Positions 1 to 8,770 of a DNA stretch of 26,582 nucleotides are shown here, in pieces. The DNA comes from CAYOEZ01 sp964402955 (GTDB lineage Bacteria; Chloroflexota; DTOL01; DAOUCN01). The position numbers and the translations under genes were made by a program. The stretch lies in NCBI GenBank assembly GCA_964402955.1, contig CAYOEZ010000037.1, forward strand, positions 1 to 26,582, given 5' to 3'. Below the pieces are notes generated by a model that was not told the origin of the DNA, did no database searches, and saw nothing but the letters and a program-made list of their open reading frames with translations. Each line of letters opens with the position of its first letter. The first letter of the stretch is position 1.

Positions 1-2228
1 TTGAAATTATGGCCCTTGCCGGTGGTCGCAATCCAGCTCTCAGGCGGCGCGCCGATGTAGAACGTGCCGCGATGAACGATCGCCGTCGTCTGGCCTGTTA
101 CAGCCTGGTTCGATGAGTCCATGACCGTTGCCTCGATGGCATAGACCTGGCTGCGTGTCTCCTGGGATATATGGGCAGGCAGTTGCACCAGCACATTGCC
201 GTTGGCGTCAGTCGTTGTCTCGCGGCTTAGCACCTGCTTGCCATAGTAGTATTGGGCCGGCGGCAGGTCGCCGTTACCGAGGCCGAAATCGAAGTCCTCG
301 TTACGCGACCACGAGAACCAGTAGTCATTGCTGAACACGGAGTAGCGCACTTTGGCGTTGGGCGCCGGCGCGCCGAAAAAGTAGGAGGCATTGATGGCGA
401 CGTTGATCGTGTCGCCGTTGATGTAGCTCGGTTTGTCGGTGCGTACGGTCACTGCGTACTCCGGCTTACGGTACTCCTCGACGCGGAATGAAGACTGGTA
501 ACTCCATCGTGTTTGCTCATCCGGCTGTTTGCCAACCTCGACGCGAATCTGGTAGTCGCCCAACTTGGCCTCGTCGTTGATCATAAAGCTGTCGTTGATC
601 GAGCCAAAAGCCGTCGTCTTGAGCGTTTTCTTGTAGAGCACCTGATTGTTCCAGTTGGCGATCTCGACATAGACACTGGCGCCTTCTGGCGGCTGGCTGT
701 ACTGCCCATCCCGATCGGCGCGCACGATGCCCTTGAAATACACGGTCTGGCCGGGCCGGTAGAGCGGGCGATCAGTGTAGATGAAAACGTTGTAGTCTTT
801 GCTCTCCGGTTGCCACTGCCAGGCGATACTCTGGAAGCGCCACGGCTCGACGCCGGTCTGCCAGTCTGACGACGCAGCCGCCACATCGCTTCCCTGCACG
901 GCCAGAGCATGCACCAACCCTGTCGTCTGGGGAATGTCGGACATGACGACGCCGTCGGCGTCCGTTGCACCGGCGGCCAGCTTCTCGCCCTTAGCATTGT
1001 AGAAAGTGACGGGCAGGCCAGCCACCGGCCGGCCTGTGCTCATGTCGGTCGCCCATGCCAGGACCTGCCTGTCGGTGCGTTTCAGTGTCAGTCCTGTCTT
1101 GGAAACGAGCACCACCTGGCTGTCGCGCACGTCCTCGGGCGCTGTCAGCAGCAGCATGTACATGCCCGGGCCAAGTTCGCCCATATCCACGCTGATGTCC
1201 GTGCGTTGGTCAGCTTTGGCGTCAAGCGGTATCTGCCAACTACGCAGCGCGGGCAGCGTTTCCGAGCGGAATTGGCGCCAGTCGTCCGAGGTGAACCCGC
1301 GCAGCTTGAGATAGGTGGGCACATCGAGTGTAAACAGACTGGCGTTGACCTGGCTGACATTAACCACCGTCAAGGCTTGCAGCTTGGGGCTGTAAGTTGA
1401 GAACTGGCCATAGCGACCGACGTCCACGAGACCCAGGCTGGGCGTCATCCGGGTGATAGTGAAGCTCCAGTCGTATCCCTGCTTCATCTCCAGGCCGTAC
1501 ACTTTGTCCCGAGCGCCGGCCAGCAAAGCGACGCGGTAAGGCGTTGACGGCTGCGTTGCGCCGTAGACGAAGAGCTTGTTGCCCACCCAGCCAAAGCGTT
1601 GGTTCGCCAACGGAGGCGAAACGACAACCCGATCGGTGACGGACTTCTCGTCCATGGCGCGACTGAACGTGATGGTAATGCCGGCGTCGCGATAGGGTGC
1701 GCCGAATCGTGCGCCCGGCGGCGGGGTCGTGGTCACAATCGTTGGCGGGCCAATCACGGTGAATTGCGAGGTGAATTCGGTTTCTTTGGGGCGCATGATC
1801 CAGCTACGCACGCCGGCGCCCACATGAACCGTTACTACGCCTCCGCTCGGCCAGTCTTCCATCGGGGTGAAAATGAGCGTGCGCTCGTCGGCCCAGGAGA
1901 ATGACCCTTTGACAGGCGGCTCAAAGCGGACGGCAGACTCGCTTACGTCCTTGTTCATCGGGGTCGTGAACGCTATGGTGACGGGAGCGCGCTCGAGCAC
2001 ATCAACGGCGTGCTCTCTCGGCAGAACAACGTCAACCCTGGGCGCACGCCACGGGCGCAACTGCTGCTTGACTGCCTCCGGCGCTCGCGCCAGCGGCGAG
2101 GCGTAGGCCAGCCGGTCAGTCCCCGGCGCAAAGAGGACGATCAGAGCCAGAGCAATACTGAACAGGACAGCTACAAGCGCGGCAGCCAAGAACTTGTGCC
2201 TGCCCAGCCAGGCTAGGAATCGTGACAT
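1..2228 (-). CDS. Alpha-2-macroglobulin family protein, N-terminal 742 residues (cut by window edge)
   Basis: The reading frame is open from an ATG at 2228 to the window edge, so the C-terminal part, where a thioester and complement-like domain would lie, is not visible. GGAGGT at 2234-2239 sits 5 nt before the start. Residues about 10-33 form one hydrophobic segment with no lipobox cysteine, so the protein is probably anchored by its N-terminus and exported. Next come Ig-like modules of the bacterial Big_5/SbsA style (FTTPMNKDV near residue 80, a second ITFSRAMDEKSV near 190). Near residue 483 is DRPLYRPGQTVYFKG, the hallmark of the MG2 domain of alpha-2-macroglobulins. Family knowledge: bacterial members are thought to trap proteases at the cell surface. 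The gene is divergent from ruvB with its own promoter. The family call is firm; whether the thioester is present cannot be judged. Confidence 0.88.
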   Translation of the reverse strand, partial: MSRFLAWLGRHKFLAAALVAVLFSIALALIVLFAPGTDRLAYASPLARAPEAVKQQLRPWRAPRVDVVLPREHAVDVLERAPVTIAFTTPMNKDVSESAVRFEPPVKGSFSWADERTLIFTPMEDWPSGGVVTVHVGAGVRSWIMRPKETEFTSQFTVIGPPTIVTTTPPPGARFGAPYRDAGITITFSRAMDEKSVTDRVVVSPPLANQRFGWVGNKLFVYGATQPSTPYRVALLAGARDKVYGLEMKQGYDWSFTITRMTPSLGLVDVGRYGQFSTYSPKLQALTVVNVSQVNASLFTLDVPTYLKLRGFTSDDWRQFRSETLPALRSWQIPLDAKADQRTDISVDMGELGPGMYMLLLTAPEDVRDSQVVLVSKTGLTLKRTDRQVLAWATDMSTGRPVAGLPVTFYNAKGEKLAAGATDADGVVMSDIPQTTGLVHALAVQGSDVAAASSDWQTGVEPWRFQSIAWQWQPESKDYNVFIYTDRPLYRPGQTVYFKGIVRADRDGQYSQPPEGASVYVEIANWNNQVLYKKTLKTTAFGSINDSFMINDEAKLGDYQIRVEVGKQPDEQTRWSYQSSFRVEEYRKPEYAVTVRTDKPSYINGDTINVAINASYFFGAPAPNAKVRYSVFSNDYWFSWSRNEDFDFGLGNGDLPPAQYYYGKQVLSRETTTDANGNVLVQLPAHISQETRSQVYAIEATVMDSSNQAVTGQTTAIVHRGTFYIGAPPESWIATTGKGHNF

Positions 2229-2311
2229 AGTGTACCTCCAAAGCTTGCGCAGGAACCACCACTACGGTGCACCTATTACATAGACGTAACGGTGCGGCGC
2301 TGGCTGGCAGT

Positions 2312-2340
2312 ATGTTACTACGCCCCCCCATTATTGTCAA
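2312..2340 (-). promoter_or_regulatory. Sigma-70-like promoter of the macroglobulin gene
   Basis: On the minus strand a perfect TTGACA (2335-2340) is followed after 17 nt by TAACAT (2312-2317, 4 of 6 consensus bases). The predicted leader before the ATG at 2228 is about 75-80 nt. The site lies in the divergent gap with ruvB. Confidence 0.6.
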
Positions 2341-2376
2341 TTAGATTGAACCTTCCAGCATTTGCCGGAAAATCCC

Positions 2377-2405
2377 TTCCATCGCGCGCCGCTTTCTGCT
2401 ATAAT
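2377..2405 (+). promoter_or_regulatory. Promoter of ruvB
   Basis: A perfect TATAAT lies at 2400-2405, with a weak -35 (TTCCAT, 2377-2382) 17 nt upstream. Transcription would begin near 2412, about 25 nt before the ATG at 2437. This argues against the longer in-frame start at 2362, which would lie upstream of the promoter. Confidence 0.5.
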
Positions 2406-2436
2406 ATGTCTAGTTGAACGTAGAGGTGTCCGTCCC

Positions 2437-3468
2437 ATGATCGAACGAGTGCTCGCGCCGACAGAACGCGACGACGATGCCGCCTTTGACACGACACTTC
2501 GCCCTCGCCAGCTCGATGACTACATCGGCCAGGAGAAGGTGAAGGAAGGGCTGCGCATCTTCATCGCCGCGGCGCAACAGCGGGGCGAGGCGCTCGATCA
2601 CGTTCTCCTCTACGGACCGCCTGGTCTGGGCAAGACAACTCTGGCCAACATCATCGCCATTCAGATGAAGGTGAACATCAAAATCACCTCTGGCCCGGTT
2701 ATCACGCACCAGGGCGAGCTTGCCTCCATCCTCTCCAATTTGGAGAAAGGCGACGTTCTTTTCATCGATGAGGTACACCGTCTCGGGCATCAGGTCGAAG
2801 AGTTTCTCTACCCGGCCATGGAAGACTACGTCATGGACATCATGACCGGCAAGGGACTGATGGCCAAGAGCATCCGCCTGTCGCTGCCTCACTTCACAGT
2901 TGTTGGCGCGACGACCCGGATTGCCCTGCTGACGTCCCCCCTGCGCGATCGTTTTGGGGTCACCTACCGGCTGGACTACTATGACCTGCCGGCGATGGAA
3001 CAGATCGTACGCCGCTCTGCGCGCATCCTCAACGTACACATCGATGAGTCCGGGGTCACGGCTATTGCCCGGCGCGCCCGCGGCACACCGCGCGTCGCCA
3101 ACCGCCTGCTGAAACGTGTGCGCGACTTCGCCGAGGTGCGCGCCGACGGCGTCATCACCGCAGATGTCGCGCGATCAGCGCTGGATATGCTCGAGGTAGA
3201 CGATCTGGGACTGGACGAGATTGACCGGCGCGTGCTGACGACGATCATCCAGAAATTCGACGGTGGGCCTGTGGGCATCGAAACCATTGCCGCGGCCATC
3301 AGCGAGGAAGCAGACACGATCATGGACGTGTACGAGCCATACTTGCTGCAACTGGGCTTCCTTGCCCGCACACCGCGCGGCCGCACGGTGACCCGGCTAG
3401 CCTACCAGCATCTGCACATGCAGCATCTCTACCGTAGCGATACACAGCAGCCCGCGTTGTTCCCGTAG
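2437..3468 (+). CDS. ruvB: Holliday junction branch migration ATPase RuvB
   Basis: RuvB is the hexameric AAA+ motor that, with RuvA, drives branch migration of Holliday junctions. The 343-residue length is normal. Visible motifs are Walker A GPPGLGKTT (residues 60-68), Walker B VLFIDE (107-112), sensor 1 GATTR (157-161) and the arginine-finger segment SPLRDRFG (167-174). The C-terminal winged helix begins at FDGGPVGIET and holds the RTPRGR DNA-binding wing. The start at 2437 is chosen because RuvB families begin close to this point, GAGGTG lies 8-10 nt upstream, and the promoter -10 box overlaps the longer alternative. No ruvA or ruvC lies beside it in the window. The next gene is a Xer recombinase, so DNA recombination functions are adjacent here. 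The gene ends in a 15-bp tandem duplication spanning the stop codon. Confidence 0.97.
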   Translation: MIERVLAPTERDDDAAFDTTLRPRQLDDYIGQEKVKEGLRIFIAAAQQRGEALDHVLLYGPPGLGKTTLANIIAIQMKVNIKITSGPVITHQGELASILSNLEKGDVLFIDEVHRLGHQVEEFLYPAMEDYVMDIMTGKGLMAKSIRLSLPHFTVVGATTRIALLTSPLRDRFGVTYRLDYYDLPAMEQIVRRSARILNVHIDESGVTAIARRARGTPRVANRLLKRVRDFAEVRADGVITADVARSALDMLEVDDLGLDEIDRRVLTTIIQKFDGGPVGIETIAAAISEEADTIMDVYEPYLLQLGFLARTPRGRTVTRLAYQHLHMQHLYRSDTQQPALFP

Positions 3469-3486
3469 TAGTTGTTCCTGTAGTAG
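3457..3486 (+). repeat. 15-bp tandem duplication spanning the ruvB stop codon
   Basis: TTGTTCCCGTAGTAG (3457-3471) is followed directly by TTGTTCCTGTAGTAG (3472-3486), one mismatch in 15. The first copy encodes the last residues L-F-P and the TAG stop. Both copies carry an in-frame TAG, so a read-through ribosome would meet a second stop. Confidence 0.85.
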
Positions 3487-3506
3487 GGCAGGTTTCCATA
3501 CCTGCC
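3487..3506 (+). terminator. Hairpin after ruvB (weak terminator or REP-like palindrome)
   Basis: GGCAGGT (3487-3493) pairs with ACCTGCC (3500-3506) across a 6-nt loop. No U tract follows, so it may be an mRNA-stabilising or REP-like palindrome rather than an intrinsic terminator. The rest of the 145-bp gap before the recombinase shows only the ribosome binding site. Confidence 0.4.
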
Positions 3507-3613
3507 ACCCTGTTCCAGTAGGACGCGTGTCTATTTCCCACCATCTCTCATGATCGGTCGTCACGCACAGACAGAACGCATAGCGGCGAACGTAAGGACA
3601 GGAGGATACACAC

Positions 3614-4552
3614 ATGGATCAGCGTATCCAGGAGTTCCTCAACAACCTATCAGTCGAGAAAGGCTTCTCGGACAACACACTGGCTGCCTATCACAATGAC
3701 CTGGGCCAGTTCGAGGAATACTTGCGCACCGTCGCCAGCCATCCCGACCACGCCGGCGACACACCGGATGCTACGATCGATGCTGAGGGCGTGAACTGGG
3801 CGTCCATCAGCAAGCGCTCCATCATCAACTTCGTCCTCTCTATCAAAGAAAAGCAATACGCGCCGGCAACCGTGGCGCGCAAGGTTGCGGCGGTCAAGTC
3901 TTACTTCCATTACCTGCTTGCGGAAGCGATCTTACGCAGCGATCCCACCGCCACCCTGGATTCGCCGAAGGTGGGCCGCTCGCTGCCCAAAGCTATCTCG
4001 GAGGCAGATGTTGACGCCCTGCTCGAGCAACCGGCCAAAGACCCCGCGCCTGAGGGTCTGCGCGATCGGGCCATGCTCGAGCTTCTCTACGCCACCGGCA
4101 TGCGCGTCAGCGAGCTTGTCTCCCTCAACATGGACGATGTGAGCCTGGCCTCCGGCTATGTGCGCTGTTTCGGCAAAGGCGCCAAGGAGCGCACCATACC
4201 CACCCACCCGGCCGCGATCGCAGCCCTCGAGACCTACATCCAGGAGGCGCGCCCGGGCCTGATTGACAAGGCCACCGAGCCGGCGCTCTTCGTCAATCAC
4301 CGCGGCACACGCCTGACCCGGCAGGGCTTCTGGCTGATCATCAAGGAGTACGCACTCAAAGCAGGCATCGGCCAGATTACGCCGCACACGCTGCGCCATT
4401 CATTCGCCACGCACATGCTCAGCAACGGCGCCAACCTGCGCGATGTCCAGGAACTGCTCGGCCATGCCAATATCGCTACGACACAGATCTACACACACGT
4501 GAGCCAGGATCAGATCAGATCCACCTATGATCGCGCCCATCCGCGGGCGTGA
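3614..4552 (+). CDS. Tyrosine recombinase of the XerC/XerD type
   Basis: This is probably the site-specific recombinase that resolves chromosome dimers at dif, acting on DNA in the cytoplasm. The 312 residues match XerC/D (about 300). An N-terminal SAM-like core-binding domain covers residues 1-110 and the catalytic domain 125-305. The full catalytic set is visible: R164 (GMRVSEL), K188 (FGKGAKER), H258 and R261 (HTLRHSFATHML), H284 (LLGHANI) and nucleophile Y293 (TQIYTHV). AGGAGG lies about 10 nt before the ATG. The N-terminal domain has a somewhat long charged insert around residues 43-62. No integron, phage or transposon genes flank it, so a housekeeping role is more likely than an integrase role. 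XerC and XerD cannot be told apart by eye; many phyla carry a single XerH/XerA-like enzyme. Confidence 0.9.
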   Translation: MDQRIQEFLNNLSVEKGFSDNTLAAYHNDLGQFEEYLRTVASHPDHAGDTPDATIDAEGVNWASISKRSIINFVLSIKEKQYAPATVARKVAAVKSYFHYLLAEAILRSDPTATLDSPKVGRSLPKAISEADVDALLEQPAKDPAPEGLRDRAMLELLYATGMRVSELVSLNMDDVSLASGYVRCFGKGAKERTIPTHPAAIAALETYIQEARPGLIDKATEPALFVNHRGTRLTRQGFWLIIKEYALKAGIGQITPHTLRHSFATHMLSNGANLRDVQELLGHANIATTQIYTHVSQDQIRSTYDRAHPRA

Positions 4553-4616
4553 ACTCAAGTGACGCGGAAATCGCTGCCAGAAATGGTGAGTTGTGTTGTC
4601 TATGAGGAGGCTAATC

Positions 4617-5246
4617 ATGGGTTACCTTGAGAGCATACTTGGGGGAGATGAGCACGTCGTCTTCACGACGAGACGGCACTGGATGGTCATCGCCAGCACC
4701 GTGATTGTCGCCACGATCGCCTCGGTGATCATCATTGCCGTCGGCGTCTTCTTTGCCCACGACACCGACAGCCTGTCGCTCCTGCTACTTCTCCTTCTGA
4801 TCGTCCCCGTGGGTAGGCTAGTAACGACCTATCTGAACTGGTGGAATGACCAGTTCATTGTGTCCACGCGGCGCATTATCCAGATCAAGGGCATCTTCAA
4901 CAAGCACGTCATTGATTCCTCGCTCGAGAAGGTCAATGACGTGGTCATGGATCAGTCAGTAATGGGCCGCCTTCTCGGCTACGGCGACATCGAAATCTTG
5001 ACGGCCAGCGAAATCGGCGTTAACAAGCTGCTCAAGATCGCCAATCCCATCCGCTTCAAGACAACCATGCTGAATCAGAAGCACAGCCTCAGCGACGAGG
5101 GCGGCGAATCTGGGCATCCGCGGCGCGCTCCTCAACAACGGACCGTTCCGGAGTTGATTGAAGATCTCTCCAATCTGCGCGACCAGGGCGTCATTACGGA
5201 AGAGGAGTTCCAGGCTAAGAAGACCCAGTTGATGAGCCGTCTATAG
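4617..5246 (+). CDS. Membrane protein with bacterial PH domain (bPH_2) and C-terminal SHOCT motif
   Basis: The start at 4617 is preferred over an in-frame ATG at 4593 because GAGGAGG (4604-4610) sits 6 nt before it. The product has 209 residues. Two hydrophobic segments (about residues 24-45 and 52-70) form a hairpin membrane anchor. Next is a YdbT/bPH_2-type domain beginning at DQFIVSTRRIIQIKGIF, including the typical SLEKVNDV and GYGDIEI strands. After a polar linker the last 34 residues (LIEDLSNLRDQGVITEEEF) match SHOCT, a short helical C-terminal motif often involved in oligomerisation. The protein faces the cytoplasm with its PH-like domain. The biochemical role is unknown. It lies only 10 nt before punA, so the two are probably co-transcribed. 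Confidence 0.85.
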   Translation: MGYLESILGGDEHVVFTTRRHWMVIASTVIVATIASVIIIAVGVFFAHDTDSLSLLLLLLLIVPVGRLVTTYLNWWNDQFIVSTRRIIQIKGIFNKHVIDSSLEKVNDVVMDQSVMGRLLGYGDIEILTASEIGVNKLLKIANPIRFKTTMLNQKHSLSDEGGESGHPRRAPQQRTVPELIEDLSNLRDQGVITEEEFQAKKTQLMSRL

Positions 5247-5256
5247 GAGTTGCCGA

Positions 5257-6096
5257 GTGCGTGACATATCTGATCTGCACGCGATCAGCATAGCCGCCGC
5301 TGTCATCAGCCAACGAGCCGGGCGCCTGCCGGCGGTTGGCGTTGTGCTTGGCTCTGGACTTGGCGAGCTGGCGCAGAGCATCACAGACGCGGTCAGCATT
5401 CCATATGAGCAGATTCCCTTCTTCGCCCCGGCCACGGTTGAAGGACACAGAGGCGAACTGGTCATTGGCCGGCTGGGCAGCCGCGACATCGCGCTCATGA
5501 ATGGGCGCTTGCACTACTACGAGGGTTACTCCCTGCAGCAGGTGACCTTTCCCATACGCGTGCTCAAACAGCTCGGCTGCAACACGTTGATCATCACCAA
5601 CGCCGCCGGCGGCCTCAATCCTGCTTTCAGCGTCGGCGACCTCATGCTGATCACCGATCATATCAACTTACCTGGTTTTGCCGGCAACAGCGCCCTCTTT
5701 GGCCCCAACAACCCTGCGCTGGGAGCGCGCTTCCCCGACATGCACAACGCCTACGACCGCGACCTGCGCCGGCTGGCCACAGACGCCGCCAACCACCTGG
5801 GATTTGCGCTCAGGGAAGGCATCTATGCCATGCTGGGTGGGCCGGCATTCGAGACGCCGGCAGAAGTGCGTTTTCTGCGATCCATTGGCGCCGATGCTGT
5901 CGGCATGTCGACCGCAGCCGAAGTGATTGTCGCCCGTCACGGGGGGCAGAGAGTACTCGGTATCTCGATGATCAGCAATGTTCTCAGCGCCGACCCGGAC
6001 GCGCCTGTGGTGAACCATGAGGAAGTGCTGGCTGCCGGGACCGCAGCAATCAAGCGTCTGGCGCCGTTGATCTTGAACGTCATCAGTCGCCTCTAG
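5257..6096 (+). CDS. punA: Purine nucleoside phosphorylase, trimeric (NP-II) family
   Basis: The enzyme cleaves inosine and guanosine with phosphate to the free base and ribose 1-phosphate in purine salvage. The 279 residues start at GTG 5257, 7 nt after AGGAG, which overlaps the stop of the preceding gene. Visible motifs are the phosphate loop GSGLG (32-36), GHRGEL with H64, GRLHYYEGY (83-91, R84 and H86), NAAGG (115-119) and GGPAFETPAE with E199. GMSTAAE with M217 and SMISN with N241 complete the base-binding pocket. F198-E199 plus N241 favour PNP over methylthioadenosine phosphorylase, which has a different residue pair there. rpiB, encoded later in the window, could link pentose phosphates from this route to central metabolism, but the two genes are not in one operon. 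Confidence 0.94.
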   Translation: MRDISDLHAISIAAAVISQRAGRLPAVGVVLGSGLGELAQSITDAVSIPYEQIPFFAPATVEGHRGELVIGRLGSRDIALMNGRLHYYEGYSLQQVTFPIRVLKQLGCNTLIITNAAGGLNPAFSVGDLMLITDHINLPGFAGNSALFGPNNPALGARFPDMHNAYDRDLRRLATDAANHLGFALREGIYAMLGGPAFETPAEVRFLRSIGADAVGMSTAAEVIVARHGGQRVLGISMISNVLSADPDAPVVNHEEVLAAGTAAIKRLAPLILNVISRL

Positions 6097-6119
6097 GCGT
6101 CGATACGCCCAATCCATCA

Positions 6120-7454
6120 ATGTCAGAGAAAAGCTTCCGCACGATTCTGATCATTGTCGTCGTTGTTTGGGTCGTCTTTGTCCTCGTGCCGGCGTTGGCC
6201 GACGCCATGCCGCGCGCCTGGGCCAATGTTCAGTACTTTCTGCCCGGCAGTACCCCACGCGTCACTGTCATTATTAAGGACGGCCCCGAGGGGGAGGCCG
6301 TTGCCGACGCCCGCGTCCAGATCGTCAGCGGGCAAACAGCTTTTGTGGCGGTCACCGACAAGAGCGGCCAGGCTGTCTTCGAGGCAGTCCCCGCCGGGCG
6401 GGCTCTCGCCCTGCGTGTGCAGAAGCTAGACTACGAGATTGTCGCCATTGCTAACCCCGCCATATCACATCGCCAGCGGGCCCGTTTCGACATCGTCATC
6501 AAGCGCAACTTCGGCCAGCGCCTCTACATCGCGCACGAGACGGCGTCGAACACATTTGGCTTTTCGCTGCTCGATGTGTCTAGCCGCATTGTCATGTCAC
6601 CCCCCGGTGCGACCAGCGGTTGGGAGAACGCAGCGGCGGGAGACGTGCGCGTCAGCGCCATCAGCCAGCGCCTCTACATTCTGGCGACTGATCGCCTCAT
6701 CACGATCAATACGGCCGATGGTTCGCGAGCCAGGGAAGATGCACCATTTGCGGCCATTGCCGGCGGCCTGGCGCTTGATCCAAACGGGGAGTCGGTGTAC
6801 GTCGTGGCGGCGGGGGCCGGCGGGCGCGGGCGATGGCTCACTGCACTCATGGCGCGCAGCGGCGCGCAGCGCTTCTCAGTCCAGGTATCGACCACCGCCA
6901 ATAGCGTGTCGTTACTGGTCAGCCCGGACGGGCAGCGCCTCTATCTCATCCCCATCGGCGAGCAGAACATCATGGTCTTTGACGCCCGCACCGGCCAGCG
7001 CACGTCTATGTTCCCGTTGGGCGACAGGGTGAAGGACGCCGCTATCACGCGCGACGGGCAGACCATCTATGTCCTGACCGAGCGTGGCCAGGTTCCGCTG
7101 GCCGTTACCTTGTCTGGCAACGCCAGGGCCACCCCCGTCCTTGACCAGGTTCCCGAGAACGCACTGGCCGGCGCCACCCGCCTGATTGTCGCCGAATACC
7201 AACTACACCGCTGGCTCTGCCTTCTGCAACCGGCTTCCAGGCAAGTTGCCATCATCGACCTCAATGACCATACGCTTCAGACCGTGAGTGTGGGACGCGA
7301 GCCGAGCGCCCTGTCGCCCGCAACCTCTGCCGACCAGATCTACGTCGCCAACAAGGGCAGTAACAATCTCATAGTCATCTCGCTCAACGACCATACTGTG
7401 ATCGATGAGATCGATGTGCGCAGCAGACCCGCTCTGCTGGTCGCACCGCAATGA
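6120..7454 (+). CDS. Membrane-anchored beta-propeller protein with N-terminal Ig-like/carboxypeptidase-regulatory domain
   Basis: This gene is not recognised as a named family. The 444-residue product has an N-terminal hydrophobic segment (residues 7-29) after a short charged stretch, which points to a signal anchor with the rest outside. Residues about 46-115 (VTVIIKDGPEGEAVADARV onward, ending near LRVQKLDYE) read like a CarboxypepD_reg or Ig-like fold. From about residue 130 the sequence shows repeated blades, with strands such as QRLYIAHE, QRLYILAT, ESVYVVAA, QRLYLIPI, QTIYVLTE and DQIYVANKGSNN. The last blade is of the YVTN type. No catalytic residues are evident, so it is probably a surface binding or structural protein. 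No clear ribosome binding site precedes the ATG. It starts 23 nt after punA and may be read from the same transcript. Confidence 0.75.
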   Translation: MSEKSFRTILIIVVVVWVVFVLVPALADAMPRAWANVQYFLPGSTPRVTVIIKDGPEGEAVADARVQIVSGQTAFVAVTDKSGQAVFEAVPAGRALALRVQKLDYEIVAIANPAISHRQRARFDIVIKRNFGQRLYIAHETASNTFGFSLLDVSSRIVMSPPGATSGWENAAAGDVRVSAISQRLYILATDRLITINTADGSRAREDAPFAAIAGGLALDPNGESVYVVAAGAGGRGRWLTALMARSGAQRFSVQVSTTANSVSLLVSPDGQRLYLIPIGEQNIMVFDARTGQRTSMFPLGDRVKDAAITRDGQTIYVLTERGQVPLAVTLSGNARATPVLDQVPENALAGATRLIVAEYQLHRWLCLLQPASRQVAIIDLNDHTLQTVSVGREPSALSPATSADQIYVANKGSNNLIVISLNDHTVIDEIDVRSRPALLVAPQ

Positions 7455-7525
7455 CCTGACCACGCGACGTAGCGCACCTGGCGCGCCGTGCGCGGCCCGC
7501 AAAATAAAGCGTCACACAGGATACG

Positions 7526-8764
7526 ATGAAAGCAGAAATCATCTCCATTGGCACCGAGCTATTGCTCGGCCAGATCACCGACACCAATGCCGCATATCTG
7601 GCGGGCGAGTTGCCCGCTCTGGGCATTGACCTCTACTTCATCTCGCAGGTGGGCGATAACCAGAAACGTTTGGCGGATACTCTGCAGCGGGCGTGGCAGA
7701 GATCCGACGTCGTCTTGACGACGGGTGGGCTGGGACCGACCCAGGACGATGTGACGCGCGAAGCGATCTCCGCCATGCTCGGCGAAGAGATGACAGTCCA
7801 CCCTGAGCTCGAGGCGGACCTGCGCGCCTATTTCGCCCGCCGTGGCCGCCCTATGACGGACAGTAACCTCAAGCAGGCAACGCTCATCCCCTCGGCGAAA
7901 GCGCTGCCAAACCCTGTCGGCAGCGCGCCCGGCTGGTGGACAGAAAAAGACGAGCATGTCATCATCTCCATGCCCGGCGTCCCGCGCGAGATGTACCGTA
8001 TGTGGCGCGAAGAGGCTGTCCCGCGCCTGTTGGCGCACCAGAATACGGGCGACGCTATTATTGTCTCCCGCACCGTGAAGTTACTCGGCATCGGCGAGTC
8101 GCTGGCAGAAGACAAGATTCGTCACTTGCTGGCGTCGACCAACCCGACCATTGGCACCTATGCCAAGAACGACGGCATTCATCTGCGCCTGACAGCCAAG
8201 GCTGCTACGGCTGCCGAAGCGCGCGCCCACATCACGCCGGTCGAGCGGGAGCTTGTTGACCTGCTCGGGGTCTACATCTATGGCTATGACAACGACACGC
8301 CCAGCAGTGTGGTCGGCGACTTGATGCTCAAGAAAGGCCTGACGCTGGCCACGATGGAAACATGCACCGGCGGCCACGTCGCCAGCTCGATCGTCGATGA
8401 CCAGCGCCATCCGGCTTACTTCAGAGCTGGATTTGTCGCCCCCACCGCCGGCGCGCTGGCTGACCTGGGCGTACCTGCCTCGCTCATCACAGAGAAGGGT
8501 ATGGCCAGCCTGGCTGTCGCCGAGGCGATGGCCGCCGCCGTGCGCGCTCGCCTGGGCGTCAGCGTCGGCATCGGCGTCACCGGCCTCATGCCCGGCGCTG
8601 AATCCGGCGGCGTCATCGCCCCCGGCACGATCAACGTCGCGCTCAATGACGGCGAGACGCGCACGACCACAACTGTGTTCCCCAGCATGGCCGCCGACGT
8701 CAAACGGTGGGCGATGCTCAATGCTCTCGACCTCTTGCGGCGACGACTGCTCGGCGCAGTGTAG
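7526..8764 (+). CDS. cinA: CinA-like protein: MoaB-like domain fused to a degenerate PncC-like domain
   Basis: The 412 residues and domain order match CinA. The N-terminal part (1-170) is a MoaB/MogA-like fold with GTELLLGQITDTNA (9-22), TTGGLGPTQDD (65-75) and MPGVPREM (149-156). In characterised relatives this domain is an ADP-ribose or CoA pyrophosphatase. The C-terminal part (about 255-410) aligns with PncC, the nicotinamide mononucleotide deamidase. There, however, the ESCTGG motif reads ETCTGG (278-283). The segment that is Y-S-N-E-A-K in E. coli PncC (from memory) reads P-T-A-G-A-L (306-311), so the Ser and Lys of the reported Ser/Lys dyad are both replaced. Deamidase activity is therefore doubtful. 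AGGA lies 4 nt before the ATG, close but usable. Confidence 0.9.
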   Translation: MKAEIISIGTELLLGQITDTNAAYLAGELPALGIDLYFISQVGDNQKRLADTLQRAWQRSDVVLTTGGLGPTQDDVTREAISAMLGEEMTVHPELEADLRAYFARRGRPMTDSNLKQATLIPSAKALPNPVGSAPGWWTEKDEHVIISMPGVPREMYRMWREEAVPRLLAHQNTGDAIIVSRTVKLLGIGESLAEDKIRHLLASTNPTIGTYAKNDGIHLRLTAKAATAAEARAHITPVERELVDLLGVYIYGYDNDTPSSVVGDLMLKKGLTLATMETCTGGHVASSIVDDQRHPAYFRAGFVAPTAGALADLGVPASLITEKGMASLAVAEAMAAAVRARLGVSVGIGVTGLMPGAESGGVIAPGTINVALNDGETRTTTTVFPSMAADVKRWAMLNALDLLRRRLLGAV

Positions 8765-8770
8765 AAAACG

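Noticed and set aside
2362..2436. Longer ruvB start at 2362
   Set aside because: The extra 25 residues are unlike RuvB, contain the promoter region with a TATAAT at 2400, and have no ribosome binding site. The ATG at 2437 fits the family.
3614..4552. Integrase of a mobile element
   Set aside because: No attachment-site repeats, tRNA, phage or cassette genes flank it; its length and catalytic motifs fit a housekeeping Xer recombinase.
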